Below are positions 45,458 through 55,261 of a stretch of DNA of 64,000 bases, piece by piece. The translations under genes were made by a program, and so were the position numbers. The stretch is from assembly GCA_024644235.1 (NCBI GenBank), contig JAHELJ010000003.1, positions 1 through 64,000 on the forward strand, in the 5' to 3' direction. A model generated the notes under the pieces. The model had not been told where the DNA came from and searched no databases. It saw only the letters and a list, made by a program, of their open reading frames with translations. Each line of letters opens with the position of its first letter. Position 1 is the first letter of the stretch. This stretch comes from Lewinellaceae bacterium (GTDB lineage Bacteria; Bacteroidota; Bacteroidia; Chitinophagales; Saprospiraceae).

Positions 45458-48400
45458 CCAGTCGCCAGCTAATTATTCAAACTATTAAACATTACTGGAG
45501 ACAAAATCTTATGCTCGCCCTGGGGGTAGCAGTGAGTACCGCTGTACTCACTGGTGCGCTAATCGTTGGTGATTCGGTTCGGCATTCCTTGGAAAGAATT
45601 GTCCATTTGAGACTGGGTGAGATTACCCATGTAATATCAGCTGTTGACAGGTATTTTTCTGCTGGCCTCGCCCTCCGCCTCGAAAAGAAAATCAATGCGC
45701 CGGTAGCCCCTCTGCTTTTGTTGGAAGGCATGGCAAGCAGTGACGGTGGAAAGTATCAAATACCGCGGGTGCAGGTGTTGGGAATCGATGAAAAATTTCC
45801 GGTGGTAACCGGTTCCACAATTTTAGCGATGCAGCATTCGGAAGCGCTTATCAGCAGGAACCTGGCTGAACGTTTAAACGTGGACCTAAACGATCAATTG
45901 CTTATCCGTATCAAGAAACTTAGCGTCATTCCCCTCAATACACCCTTTGTTTCGGATGCTAATCTGATCACGCCGGTCACGCTCACGGTAACCGGTATTC
46001 TTGCGGATGAAAATATGGGAAGATTTGATCTAAAAAATATCCAGACCGCCCCCTACAATATTTTTCTCTCTTTGGAATTTCTGAATGAGATCATGGATGC
46101 TCATGGAAAAATAAATCATTTGCTGATCGCCTCAAAGGCATCATCTGAAATAGAACCAGCACTTGCTCAGGTGGTTTCCCCGGAAGACATGAATCTAAAG
46201 ATAGAATTTAACGAAGTGCAGAGCAGCTGGGAAATTACCTCTGACCGGGTTTTTATCGATCGAGTGATTCAGCAAACCTTAGAATCAGAACCGATTTCAG
46301 CGGAGTCCATCCTTACTTATTTTGTGAATACGATTTCCTTTGCCGAGCGGGAAACGCCGTATTCCTTTGTTTCATCGACCGCCGGTGCTGCCCTTCAATC
46401 CAATGAAATTGTGATAAATGACTGGCTGGCAGAAGATCTCGCAGCTAGCCAGGGTGATACGGTCAACCTGGATTATTTCACCATAGGTCCTTTACGGCAG
46501 TTGGAAGAAAGATCGCACCCTTTTGTGATAAAAGAGATTGTGCCCATGTCCGAGAAATGGGCTGACAAAGCCTTAATGCCTCAGCTGCCGGGTTTATCAG
46601 ATGTATCAAATTGCCGTGATTGGGAAACAGGCATACCGATAAATTTGGAAAAGATTCGTGCGAAAGACGAACAATATTGGGATGCATACCAGGGAGTTCC
46701 CAAAGCATTTATTCCCTATGGCACTGCCCGAAATTTATGGACCAACCGGTTTGGGGAAAGCACTACATTGAGGATCTCTGATCCGGATCTCAGCCTGACG
46801 GAACTGGAGGAATGGATTTCCAGTCATATCGATCCGATGCAATTAGGATTTAGGTTGAATGATATTCGGGATCAGGCTGATCTGGCAGCAAAGAATGGGG
46901 TGGATTTTAGTCAATTATTTCTGGGATTGAGTTTTTTCCTATTACTGTCCAGTATATTTTTAACCGTTTTGCTCTTCACCCTGAATACCAGGACCAGAAT
47001 GAGTCAGGTGGGCACCCTCTCCTTCCTGGGACTTACGCATCGAAAAATCAAATTCCTGTGGCTGACAGAAGGTATGTTAATATCCCTGGTCGGAGCCATT
47101 GCGGGTTTATTACTGGCTATCGGCTACAATCACGTAATATTTAACGCGCTAAACTCCATCTGGTCGGATATTGTAAGAACCCCTACGCTGGAAACAGAAA
47201 TTACCCTGGCCACCCTGGCTATTGGCGGTGGTATCAGTATCGTGCTTTCCTCACTGGCTATCATGGTCTCCCTAAACCGACTATTAAAGCAGTCATCCCA
47301 CCATCTGCAAACCCGCACGATCACCCAATCAAAAAGATGGGGAAACGCTGCGAAAAATGCATTAATATTCCTGAGCGGCTTCATCGCTCTTGCCCTGGTT
47401 GTATGGAATTATCTCCAGACATCCTTTCAAAATGCTTCCCTGCTTTTTATCAGCGGCGCCTTATTATTAATTTCCCTCTTATTATTTGTGCATCAGACAT
47501 TCCAGCCGGTACAAGACAGACAGGACTTATCGTCCTTTCGACCTCAAATCTTCATCCTGCGAAATCTAACTCACAACTCCCGGCAAAGTTTTCTGGTCGT
47601 AAGCATGTTTGCAATCGCAACCTTTATCATCATATCTACCGGGGCCCACCGGAAAGACCTTTTTTCCCAGGCCCATGAGAAAAACAGTGGTACCGGTGGG
47701 TTTCTTTATTACGGGGAGGCAACTATACCTGTTCTAATTGATCTGAATGAACCCGAGATTAGGTTCCTGTCAGGATTGGAAGAGGAGTACCGTATCGTGC
47801 AGATTAGAGAATATCCGGGCGATGACGCCAGCTGCCTGAATCTAAACAGAATAAGATCACCGGGGATATTGGGAATTGATCCGGATGATTTCTCCGGGCG
47901 CTTTCGATTCATCTCCAAAATCCGGGATTTAGCAGGGGAAAACCCATGGAGTTATTTGCAATCTGACCTGGGGAAAGATGTTATTCCGGCCATAGCAGAT
48001 CAATCCGTCATTCAATGGGGATTGGGTTTGAAGGTTGGGGATACGTTGCAATATCTTGACGAGCAAGGAGAGATCTTGAATTTAAAACTGGTTGGAGGAC
48101 TGGCCAATTCTATATTTCAGGGAGACGTGCTGATAGATGCTCAACACTTTTTGAGGCACTTTCCCAGTAGCAGCGGATCCAATATATTACTGGTGGATGG
48201 TGATCCAAATGCCCAGCAAAGCATTGGGGAGGAACTGAAGGGCAGTCTGAGGAATCATGGCTTAGATTTGCAATCAGCACCAGAACGCCTGGCAACTTTC
48301 AATTCAGTTGAGAATACCTACCTATCTATTTTCCTGATACTGGGGGGATTAGGATTAATCATTGGCACCCTGGGTCTGGCGGCTGTGTTAGCCAGAAATT

Positions 48401-48699
48401 TGCTAAACCGCCGGAAAGAATTGGGAATCATGCAAGCCACCGGATTTACCCGTGCTTTCATCCTAAACCTGATCACCCGGGAGCACTTTTATTTATTATT
48501 AATAGGGGTTGGTATTGGTCTGATCAGTTCTATCGTGGCCACCTTGCCTTCTTGGCTAAATCCAAGCCTGGAAGTATCACCCTTGACCATTTTGATCCTG
48601 ATCACTTTGATTATCGGGAATGGTATGCTATGGATCACCTGGATCACGAACCGCTTCTTAAAAGGAGAGCAGGTGGTTGGTGCATTGAGAAGTGATTAG
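45454..48699 (+). CDS. FtsX/MacB-type ABC permease, large (operon gene 14)
   Basis: 1081 residues, starting within the stop of gene 13. It has an N-terminal helix (LMLALGVAVSTAVLTGALIV) and a long extracytoplasmic domain. A helix group follows near 485-610 with the FtsX motif region, then two helices near 635-690, a second periplasmic domain, and three C-terminal helices (near 950-1075, with LARNLLNRRKELGIMQATGFT, the classical FtsX coupling segment). It is a two-FtsX-domain permease as found in lipoprotein- or macrolide-type exporters. With gene 13 it probably moves or extracts an envelope component (lipoprotein, glycolipid or peptide). The substrate is unknown. Confidence 0.88.
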   Translation: MTSRQLIIQTIKHYWRQNLMLALGVAVSTAVLTGALIVGDSVRHSLERIVHLRLGEITHVISAVDRYFSAGLALRLEKKINAPVAPLLLLEGMASSDGGKYQIPRVQVLGIDEKFPVVTGSTILAMQHSEALISRNLAERLNVDLNDQLLIRIKKLSVIPLNTPFVSDANLITPVTLTVTGILADENMGRFDLKNIQTAPYNIFLSLEFLNEIMDAHGKINHLLIASKASSEIEPALAQVVSPEDMNLKIEFNEVQSSWEITSDRVFIDRVIQQTLESEPISAESILTYFVNTISFAERETPYSFVSSTAGAALQSNEIVINDWLAEDLAASQGDTVNLDYFTIGPLRQLEERSHPFVIKEIVPMSEKWADKALMPQLPGLSDVSNCRDWETGIPINLEKIRAKDEQYWDAYQGVPKAFIPYGTARNLWTNRFGESTTLRISDPDLSLTELEEWISSHIDPMQLGFRLNDIRDQADLAAKNGVDFSQLFLGLSFFLLLSSIFLTVLLFTLNTRTRMSQVGTLSFLGLTHRKIKFLWLTEGMLISLVGAIAGLLLAIGYNHVIFNALNSIWSDIVRTPTLETEITLATLAIGGGISIVLSSLAIMVSLNRLLKQSSHHLQTRTITQSKRWGNAAKNALIFLSGFIALALVVWNYLQTSFQNASLLFISGALLLISLLLFVHQTFQPVQDRQDLSSFRPQIFILRNLTHNSRQSFLVVSMFAIATFIIISTGAHRKDLFSQAHEKNSGTGGFLYYGEATIPVLIDLNEPEIRFLSGLEEEYRIVQIREYPGDDASCLNLNRIRSPGILGIDPDDFSGRFRFISKIRDLAGENPWSYLQSDLGKDVIPAIADQSVIQWGLGLKVGDTLQYLDEQGEILNLKLVGGLANSIFQGDVLIDAQHFLRHFPSSSGSNILLVDGDPNAQQSIGEELKGSLRNHGLDLQSAPERLATFNSVENTYLSIFLILGGLGLIIGTLGLAAVLARNLLNRRKELGIMQATGFTRAFILNLITREHFYLLLIGVGIGLISSIVATLPSWLNPSLEVSPLTILILITLIIGNGMLWITWITNRFLKGEQVVGALRSD

Positions 48700-48939
48700 G
48701 AATTATATGTATTATTTATGGCACAGCCCTATTTGCAACAAATATTATCCATTTTGGACTCAATCTTGGCCCGGCAATATTTAAGAATATTAATTCTTGA
48801 TTAAACGATTTCAAATTCTGATCTACTTTTTACCTACCAAGTTGTCTATGGTGTACAAATCCACAGATCCTGATTTAAAAGAGGTCGTTGTTAAATGGCG
48901 CTGTTCAGTTAACAGTCTGTTATTCCTTTCTTTGACCAA

Positions 48940-51186
48940 TCAAAAATAGGCCCTGATAAGTCTGCGGTATCGATCCTCTCCTTGTAACACTTGTATATCA
49001 GGGTGGAGTTTTATCCATACCAGGTCCCGATAACCACTTTCGAGTGCTTTTTCCAAGTGGTCAAGAGCTTCATCTTTCTTATTCTGTGCTGCCAGGAATT
49101 GAGCAAATTGAAAATGAATCGTTGAATCCAATCTTAGTGCTTGTTTTCCTGCTTCCCTACCGGCATCCTTTTCACCAAGATGCGTAAGTATTATTCCATA
49201 AGAAATAAGTGATTTGGGGTCATCAGGAAAATTATCCAGCCACTTTTCAGAGATTGTTTTAAATGCAAGAAAATGACTCCTAGCATTTTCTTGCTTTCCC
49301 ATTAAATTGTAATTAACACCCAAATCATAGTGGGCCGACGATTCCCCTGGATTCTTATGGAGGATGTCTTCCAACAAGTCAACGGCATTATCATATTTCT
49401 CCTGAAGCCGGTACACATGGGCTAACCGGTATTGATTCATCAATAAATTCGGATCAAGATCCCGGGCCTTAAGATAAGCTACCTCAGCCTTCTCAAACTC
49501 ATCAAGGCCAACATATGATGATCCCAGATAAAAATACCCCCATGGGTTATTTGGTCCATGCTTTATCATACGATTGGACCAGGTCAGAGCGGAATCTATT
49601 TGTCCCAAATGCTCGAGATAAATCCAGATGATTCCACCATACGTGAGCATCATATACGGATCAATCCGAAGCGCAACTTTATATTCCTCAACAGCCTTTT
49701 CATAATAGCCCTGGTTTTGTAAATACCAACCCAAGTTATTATGTGCGACCGGATCATCAGGATATAATCCAATCCGAGCTTTTGTATAATCAATGCCTTT
49801 ATCCAGGTCATTCTCAACATTCACGGCATAAAAGGCAAGAATTCCATATTTTTCCTTATCGGTGAGATTATCAATATCCAAAATGGCCTGATCCAACCAT
49901 TTACGTCCCTTCTCCCGATCAAATCTTTCAAATAGTAAATTTCCTAGTGAGGCCTTTGCCGCAGTAAAATTACTATCGAAGCGAACAGCATTCTCATAAT
50001 GAATAATTGCTTTTTCAAATTCCTGGTTGATATGACTTTCAATACCACTAGAATATTCTTTAAGCGCATCTAAGGAGGAAGTAGTGACTTTTGATAAAGG
50101 TTTGCTTTGGCCTGCAATCCGATATCTGGACTCACCTAAATTTCTCCTTACCTTCTTGCTTAGCTGATCTAATTTTTCAATGATCTCATCCTCACCTTTT
50201 GCATAGAGGACATTTGATCTTAATATATTTCCTGTTTTAGCCTCCTGAATTTTTGCAGTAAGAATGTAACGGGTTCCTACCTTACTTATCGTTGGCACAA
50301 CACAAATTTTTACCCCTTCACGCATGGCTATTTCCTGACCAGCTTCCTCATCAACATACAAAATACTCTCTTTCTCCATACGCCTTAATGTCTGCCTCAT
50401 TCTCTGCATGGTAACTACATTTAAATGTCGCGATTGATTTATACTCAGAGTGAAGGCTGTGTTTAGTGAATTATCTAAGATCTTTTCACCCGTAAGGTTT
50501 TCAAAATCGGAGATCACAATCCAATCCCGCTCAGTAAAAGGAACTGATGTTCCACCATAAAACAGAAAAACAATTAACACAACAGCAGTGGCAATGATCA
50601 CAGGACTAAATAATTTAAATGTTCGAGAAGTAATAAGCTTACTTTTCTCATGTCTGTTTTTCAATTCCTTTTCTCTTACTTCTCTCACCGGCAGGGATTT
50701 ACAACTGACTTGATATACCTTGACCGGATCCTCAACATTCTTAAAAGATCGCTCCTCAAGAAATTGAGTTCTGATATCCGCCTTATTCTTAACATCCCTG
50801 TAGACTGATTCCGAAATGGCTATGCACCCCTCCCCAGCAGATTCCTGCAACCGGGAGGCAATGTTCACTCCATCGCCAAATACATCGGATCCTGCAAATA
50901 CCATCTCCCCTTCATGGATGCCTATTTTCAATGTAATATTCTTTTCCCGACAGGCTATTTGAATTTCAATGGCACTGCGGACTGCATCTGAGGCAAGATT
51001 AAAACTGATCAGCATACCATCTCCCATCTCCTTGATGATGGTCCCATCATATTGACTAATGATATTGCTATGTATATCCCGATTATCCCGTAACACCTGA
51101 AATGCACGACTCTCATCTGAACCCATCAGGGCCGTATACCCTGCGATGTCAGTAAACATGATGGCCGCTAGTCGATGTTCTTGCAC
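48940..51186 (-). CDS. Class III nucleotide cyclase with TM helix, FlgO/TolB-like domain and TPRs
   Basis: 748 residues from a GTG at 51186. Residues ~4-165 are a class III adenylate/guanylate cyclase domain: metal-binding D13 (FTDIAGYT) and D56 (MGDGML), and the GDGVNIASRLQ segment near 120. One transmembrane helix follows (~195-212). Residues ~222-355 resemble the FlgO/TolB N-terminal-like domain (WIVISDFENLTGE) that is common in such cyclases. The rest is TPR repeats (~370-748), which probably bind partners in the periplasm. It should make cAMP or cGMP in response to an outside signal. It is convergent with the ABC permease gene; 240 bp between them show no clear terminator. Confidence 0.88.
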   Translation of the reverse strand: MQEHRLAAIMFTDIAGYTALMGSDESRAFQVLRDNRDIHSNIISQYDGTIIKEMGDGMLISFNLASDAVRSAIEIQIACREKNITLKIGIHEGEMVFAGSDVFGDGVNIASRLQESAGEGCIAISESVYRDVKNKADIRTQFLEERSFKNVEDPVKVYQVSCKSLPVREVREKELKNRHEKSKLITSRTFKLFSPVIIATAVVLIVFLFYGGTSVPFTERDWIVISDFENLTGEKILDNSLNTAFTLSINQSRHLNVVTMQRMRQTLRRMEKESILYVDEEAGQEIAMREGVKICVVPTISKVGTRYILTAKIQEAKTGNILRSNVLYAKGEDEIIEKLDQLSKKVRRNLGESRYRIAGQSKPLSKVTTSSLDALKEYSSGIESHINQEFEKAIIHYENAVRFDSNFTAAKASLGNLLFERFDREKGRKWLDQAILDIDNLTDKEKYGILAFYAVNVENDLDKGIDYTKARIGLYPDDPVAHNNLGWYLQNQGYYEKAVEEYKVALRIDPYMMLTYGGIIWIYLEHLGQIDSALTWSNRMIKHGPNNPWGYFYLGSSYVGLDEFEKAEVAYLKARDLDPNLLMNQYRLAHVYRLQEKYDNAVDLLEDILHKNPGESSAHYDLGVNYNLMGKQENARSHFLAFKTISEKWLDNFPDDPKSLISYGIILTHLGEKDAGREAGKQALRLDSTIHFQFAQFLAAQNKKDEALDHLEKALESGYRDLVWIKLHPDIQVLQGEDRYRRLIRAYF

Positions 51187-51684
51187 GCCTATATGCTGTT
51201 AAACTAATAGATTGAACTTGAATACCATTTCGCCGTATTTTAGCCTTGGTTACTCAGAGTAGCAATGATCTGGATCAGACATTGGTATGAATTCCACTAG
51301 ATTGGCGATAAAGCAATTAGGAATTCTATGTGGGTTCAGGGATGGCTGTCACCATTGAACGATGACACACAGGAGAAAAGGACTGTTTATTTCAATATCT
51401 ATTTTGGCTTCGGCCATTCCGACAGGAGTTTTTTGCTAGTGCCCTGTCAGGCTGAAATTTATTGTTGATTCCAGGCATTCCGTTTAGATTTTTCATTGCA
51501 TAGACACACCGTAAGTATGATTTTGCTGGGTCTTTAACTCCTGGCTTATGACCAAGATGATTTCAAAATTATTCAACATCACTGAAATGGCAGATCACTG
51601 GTATCATCCCAGCCCTGATCCCAAAATATTCAATAGATTTGAAAATGATCTGATACCCTTCTAGGCTCCTGAAAAAATAAAACC
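51187..51684. other. Intergenic region (498 bp)
   Basis: Lies upstream of the cyclase gene and downstream of the ArsG-like gene, both minus strand. A 38-codon ATG frame (51548-51664, plus) has no recognisable product. A weak GACAGG/CCTGTC inverted repeat lies at 51421-51448. Nothing else seen. Confidence 0.4.
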
Positions 51685-52356
51685 CTATCCAACGAGATAG
51701 ATATTCCTGATAGTCATATAGATCCCAATTAAAATCAGAGTCCAGCCGGCGAATACCGGAATCTGAGCCTGCCAGCGTTCATTCAAGAGCTTTGTTCCTC
51801 CCCGTCTGATCAATATAGAAAGGCCGATGAGTGGCAGGGAAACCCCCAACGCATAAAGTATAGGAAACAAAACCACCTCTCCCTGCTGTATGGCCAGCGG
51901 AATCAAGAGCCCAAAAAAAATGGCAGCTGTTGCTGGGCAGAAACTCAAAGCCAGTAAAGCACCCATGGGGAAAGCTTGAAATCCCTGACTCCCCCGCCCC
52001 TCCACCCATTTGAGCATGCGACCCCGGTATTGTATGCTCCTGCCAATGAGATCTGCCAGTAACATACCAACCAGGATCAAGAGAGGTCCCAAAAGAGTGG
52101 TAATGATTTTTTGAAAGGCAAAACTAAGGGTGGGAATATTCAACAAACCCGTACTAAGGACGATGCCAATGAGCAAATAGGAGCTCAGATAGCCGCCAAT
52201 AAATAAAAAAGTTATCACGAAGAGACTTCGCTTCTTCTGAAACCAACCATTTAATAGAGATATCGCAGCCAGGTTAGTCGCCACGGGGCAGGGATGTAAG
52301 GTGGTCATCATGCCCAGACCAAAACAACTTGCTGCAGCTATAATCCATTCGTTCAT
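51685..52356 (-). CDS. ArsG/CcdA-like six-helix membrane protein
   Basis: 223 residues, about six transmembrane helices, no large soluble domain. It belongs to the CcdA/DsbD transmembrane (LysE-type) superfamily: TLHPCPVATNLAAIS near residue 20 and LSFCPATAAIFFGLLIPLA near 135 carry the paired Cys-Pro motifs expected to cycle thiol electrons or bind thiophilic metals. The same motifs mark the group annotated as ArsG-family efflux permeases, which occur beside ArsF-type thioredoxin-like proteins. Here the ArsF-like gene lies upstream, 224 bp away. It could transfer reducing power to the ArsF domain, or export an arsenical. Confidence 0.8.
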   Translation of the reverse strand: MNEWIIAAASCFGLGMMTTLHPCPVATNLAAISLLNGWFQKKRSLFVITFLFIGGYLSSYLLIGIVLSTGLLNIPTLSFAFQKIITTLLGPLLILVGMLLADLIGRSIQYRGRMLKWVEGRGSQGFQAFPMGALLALSFCPATAAIFFGLLIPLAIQQGEVVLFPILYALGVSLPLIGLSILIRRGGTKLLNERWQAQIPVFAGWTLILIGIYMTIRNIYLVG

Positions 52357-52580
52357 CTTTCGATAATCATATATTTAGCCGCCTCATCAGAATCGGCTAC
52401 CCGTAAGAATCTGAAATTTTACTGGAATAACCCAGTCTCTGAAAACCAGGAGTTCATGCAAACTAGCAGGAAATCACGATATCTGGTAATACAACATAGC
52501 GATCTAAATGATGGCTTATGCATAGAGTGTTTTATTGTCCGCTCTACTGTCCCATTCTCCGGATAAAAGGATTAAACAAT

Positions 52581-54140
52581 TCATCGGTCCAACAAAGTAT
52601 TGACTTCCCGGATCAGCATTTTTTTGAAAGCCTCATCATCCAGGTATAGATTCCAGGCCTCTTCAAGAATTTCCGTTTGCTTCAACTCCCCTTGCTCATA
52701 GCTCAGCAAGAACATGGTCGCAGCAAATAATCCCGATTCTCGGGTGAGGTCCCGGTAATCGATCCGGTCCATATTGATCATGTCAAACTTTATCATATTC
52801 CGGTCAACGGCATCACCGAAATGATCCTGCAAAACGGATTGGGTCAAGAATTCCATCCGGGTGCATTGCGGGCAACGCTTCTCATAGTGAAAAAGCAACA
52901 CCAAAAGCTGATCGTCCTGAGTGGGAGAAATTTGGGAAAATAAGCTGTCCAGATTCTGCTGGTTCGCCGTATCTATAAAATTCCTGTACGCAAATAGTAA
53001 ACTGACCACCACAAAAGAAAGTAGGACCCACCGGATGATTTTTTTAGACACAGAGCCGGTTCTCGAACGCAGGATCGCATTTACCGATGTTCTGATATCC
53101 GCATTCGATATAAACTCCAAATCATCTGCCGTAGCAAATATTTCATCTTTAAAAGCATATATAGTAACCGGGCATTCATGAGGTCCGGTGTCTTGTCGAC
53201 AAGCGCTGAGCACGTTTGCTCCCACCAACTGATTGGCTGCGCCGACTTCTTCCGATGGGCAACAGCCTAAGGTATCCAGGGGATCGGATCCAGTAAGAAT
53301 GAAGTATTTCTTTTGTTTTTCAATGACTTCCGTCAGTCGTTTTTTCAATTTGGGATGGACCTTGCGTAGGCTGGAAAAATCCGGGTCCTCCGCTCCGGCA
53401 TCAATTTTTACCGGTTGAAAATTGGAGACAAGCCATTTGGAACCTTGACTGGTATAGAGTTCCTGAAAAAACTCAGGATCTGTAGTCGCAGGACTGGTCG
53501 CGTTTTGCAATCCGTCCATTTTAATCAATCGGCTGGCTTCCACTTGCGGAACTGCACTCACCTGACCGCGCCGTACTACAGTGCCATCGGCAAGAATTAG
53601 CAATCTGAAAGGGCCGGGATAGAATAGCGGGGAGCGATTGGCTATATCCGCTCCGGGAGATACCAGCTGATATAATGTCTCCTGATCATTTTCAAAGGAA
53701 TCATTTTGAAAATGTATCGGTCTTTCCGTCAAGCTGGCTTTCCTTGAGGATGAAGACTCCTTGACCGAAATTAAATTTCTAAAAGGCGACAGCTGGTAGA
53801 TGGTGGCCGTTTTTTCACAGACCGCCCTTTCTTTTCCCGCGATCAACAAGTGATTATCATCGTCCAGAGCGGCAAGTGCTGCTCCCCTGTAAGTGGCCAT
53901 TCGTCCGGTATCAAAACAGGGACCATGCTTACCTTTATATGCTCTGATCACAGACCTTGCCCCTAGCGGTAAATCCGTCCTGATCTCCATCGCTATGTAG
54001 CCAATGGTCTCGAGGTCATGTAACGTCTGCGTCAATACTGACCGATCCACCGTGATCTCAATCATTCCCCCATTGGGTAGACCTCGATATAGGTCATCCA
54101 GTTGTAACCCATCCGGGTTATATAATTGCGTTTTTTCCAA
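52581..54140 (-). CDS. Fusion: ArsM-type C-terminal domain + novel middle domain + TM + ArsF-like thioredoxin domain
   Basis: 519 residues. Residues ~50-128 resemble the C-terminal domain of ArsM-type arsenite methyltransferases (YKGKHGPCFD, MATYRGAALAALDDDNHLL, AVCEKTATIYQ), but there is no methyltransferase Rossmann fold in front of it. Residues ~140-345 are an unknown domain with a cysteine pair (GCCPSEE near 300) and Cys residues near 321 and 330. A transmembrane helix (~373-393, WVLLSFVVVSLLFAY) comes next. The C-terminus is a thioredoxin-like domain with the motif RCPQC (~437-441), like ArsF-family proteins. It follows the cysteine desulfurase by 5 bp. Together this suggests arsenical or other thiophilic-element chemistry. 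Domain calls rest on motif recognition by eye. Confidence 0.65.
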   Translation of the reverse strand: MEKTQLYNPDGLQLDDLYRGLPNGGMIEITVDRSVLTQTLHDLETIGYIAMEIRTDLPLGARSVIRAYKGKHGPCFDTGRMATYRGAALAALDDDNHLLIAGKERAVCEKTATIYQLSPFRNLISVKESSSSRKASLTERPIHFQNDSFENDQETLYQLVSPGADIANRSPLFYPGPFRLLILADGTVVRRGQVSAVPQVEASRLIKMDGLQNATSPATTDPEFFQELYTSQGSKWLVSNFQPVKIDAGAEDPDFSSLRKVHPKLKKRLTEVIEKQKKYFILTGSDPLDTLGCCPSEEVGAANQLVGANVLSACRQDTGPHECPVTIYAFKDEIFATADDLEFISNADIRTSVNAILRSRTGSVSKKIIRWVLLSFVVVSLLFAYRNFIDTANQQNLDSLFSQISPTQDDQLLVLLFHYEKRCPQCTRMEFLTQSVLQDHFGDAVDRNMIKFDMINMDRIDYRDLTRESGLFAATMFLLSYEQGELKQTEILEEAWNLYLDDEAFKKMLIREVNTLLDR

Positions 54141-54145
54141 TTTCT

Positions 54146-55261
54146 TTAAAGCAGAAATTCGATCAAAGCCTTTGTTAAACTCTGTACCGACAAACTTGTC
54201 GTGCCCCGACCCATACTGATGCGAATGGTTCCCCGGGCTTCTTCCGCACTTCGACCCAGGGCCATAATCACTCTGGATGGGGTGATTTGATTTTCATGAC
54301 AAGCAGAGCCAGTCGATAAAGCATGACCGGACAAAGATAAGGCAGCAACTATTTCGGCACCGGAAAATCCGGGCAAACTCAGAGAGACGAATCCCGGCAA
54401 ACGCTCATCCGGACTATTGATCAATACTTCTGGTATGTGAGCCTTTAACTCCTTTAGAAAATGATGCACTAACTCATTCAGCCGGTCCCTTTCCGTCTCC
54501 ATAGATGTCAAACACTGCCCGAATGCGGTGACTGTGGTGACGAGTCCAGCCAGATTTTCCGTACTTGCCCGCAATTCCCATTCCTGGCTTCCGCCGTGCA
54601 ATAAAGGCTCAAAGTCACTATCCCGGATAAAGATGCCACCCACCGACCGGGGACCCCCAAATTTGTGGGCTGAAAAAGTATAATAGGTGGCTGCAATTTG
54701 TCCCAGATCCACCGGAATGTGACCCATTGCCTGCGCCCCATCAACCAGGAGTCTAATGCCTCGCGCTGCGCAAATGTCAGCAATGTCCGCTACCGGATGT
54801 ATGGTCCCCAGCTCATTGCACACATGATTGATGCAAACCAAAGTGGTCGTCGGTCTCATGGCCTCAATGAACTGATTCGGGTCAATTTGGCCCGACCGGT
54901 CAATGTCCAGGACATCGGTATGATCCGGGTATTTCTCCCGCGCATACCAGATACAATCATGGGCATCTTCTGCGATGAGCAACCTTCCTTCGAGAAATCG
55001 GAGTCGATGGCCTTCAATAATGGTATTGTTGGCTTCCGTCCCAGACGCGCACAGCAGTAGCCTGCCATCGGAAAAATGGAGCAAGTCACAGAAGCTCTTT
55101 TTTACTTCTAGAAACCTTTTCCTGGCTTCTTTTCCCGCTTGGTGAAGTGACGAAGGGTTGGCAAAAAACCGCATGGATATGTCCCGGAATTTTTCCAAGG
55201 CCTCCGGAAAAGGAGGGGTAGAGGCGGAATAATCAAAATATAGCGGATCAGGATAACTCAA
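54146..55261 (-). CDS. Cysteine desulfurase (class V aminotransferase family)
   Basis: 371 residues, TTG at 55261. It has the NifS/IscS fold: the N-terminal YFDYSASTP, PSSLHQAG near 37, ASGTEANN for PLP phosphate near 92, the aspartate in LVDGAQAMGH near 177, PLP lysine in SAHKFGGPRSVG near 203, and the catalytic cysteine in STGSACHENQ near 324. It would take sulfur from cysteine to give alanine and a protein-bound persulfide. A dedicated desulfurase 5 bp before the ArsM/ArsF fusion suggests that sulfur is delivered to that protein or to its substrate. It is not beside isc/suf scaffold genes. Confidence 0.88.
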   Translation of the reverse strand: MSYPDPLYFDYSASTPPFPEALEKFRDISMRFFANPSSLHQAGKEARKRFLEVKKSFCDLLHFSDGRLLLCASGTEANNTIIEGHRLRFLEGRLLIAEDAHDCIWYAREKYPDHTDVLDIDRSGQIDPNQFIEAMRPTTTLVCINHVCNELGTIHPVADIADICAARGIRLLVDGAQAMGHIPVDLGQIAATYYTFSAHKFGGPRSVGGIFIRDSDFEPLLHGGSQEWELRASTENLAGLVTTVTAFGQCLTSMETERDRLNELVHHFLKELKAHIPEVLINSPDERLPGFVSLSLPGFSGAEIVAALSLSGHALSTGSACHENQITPSRVIMALGRSAEEARGTIRISMGRGTTSLSVQSLTKALIEFLL

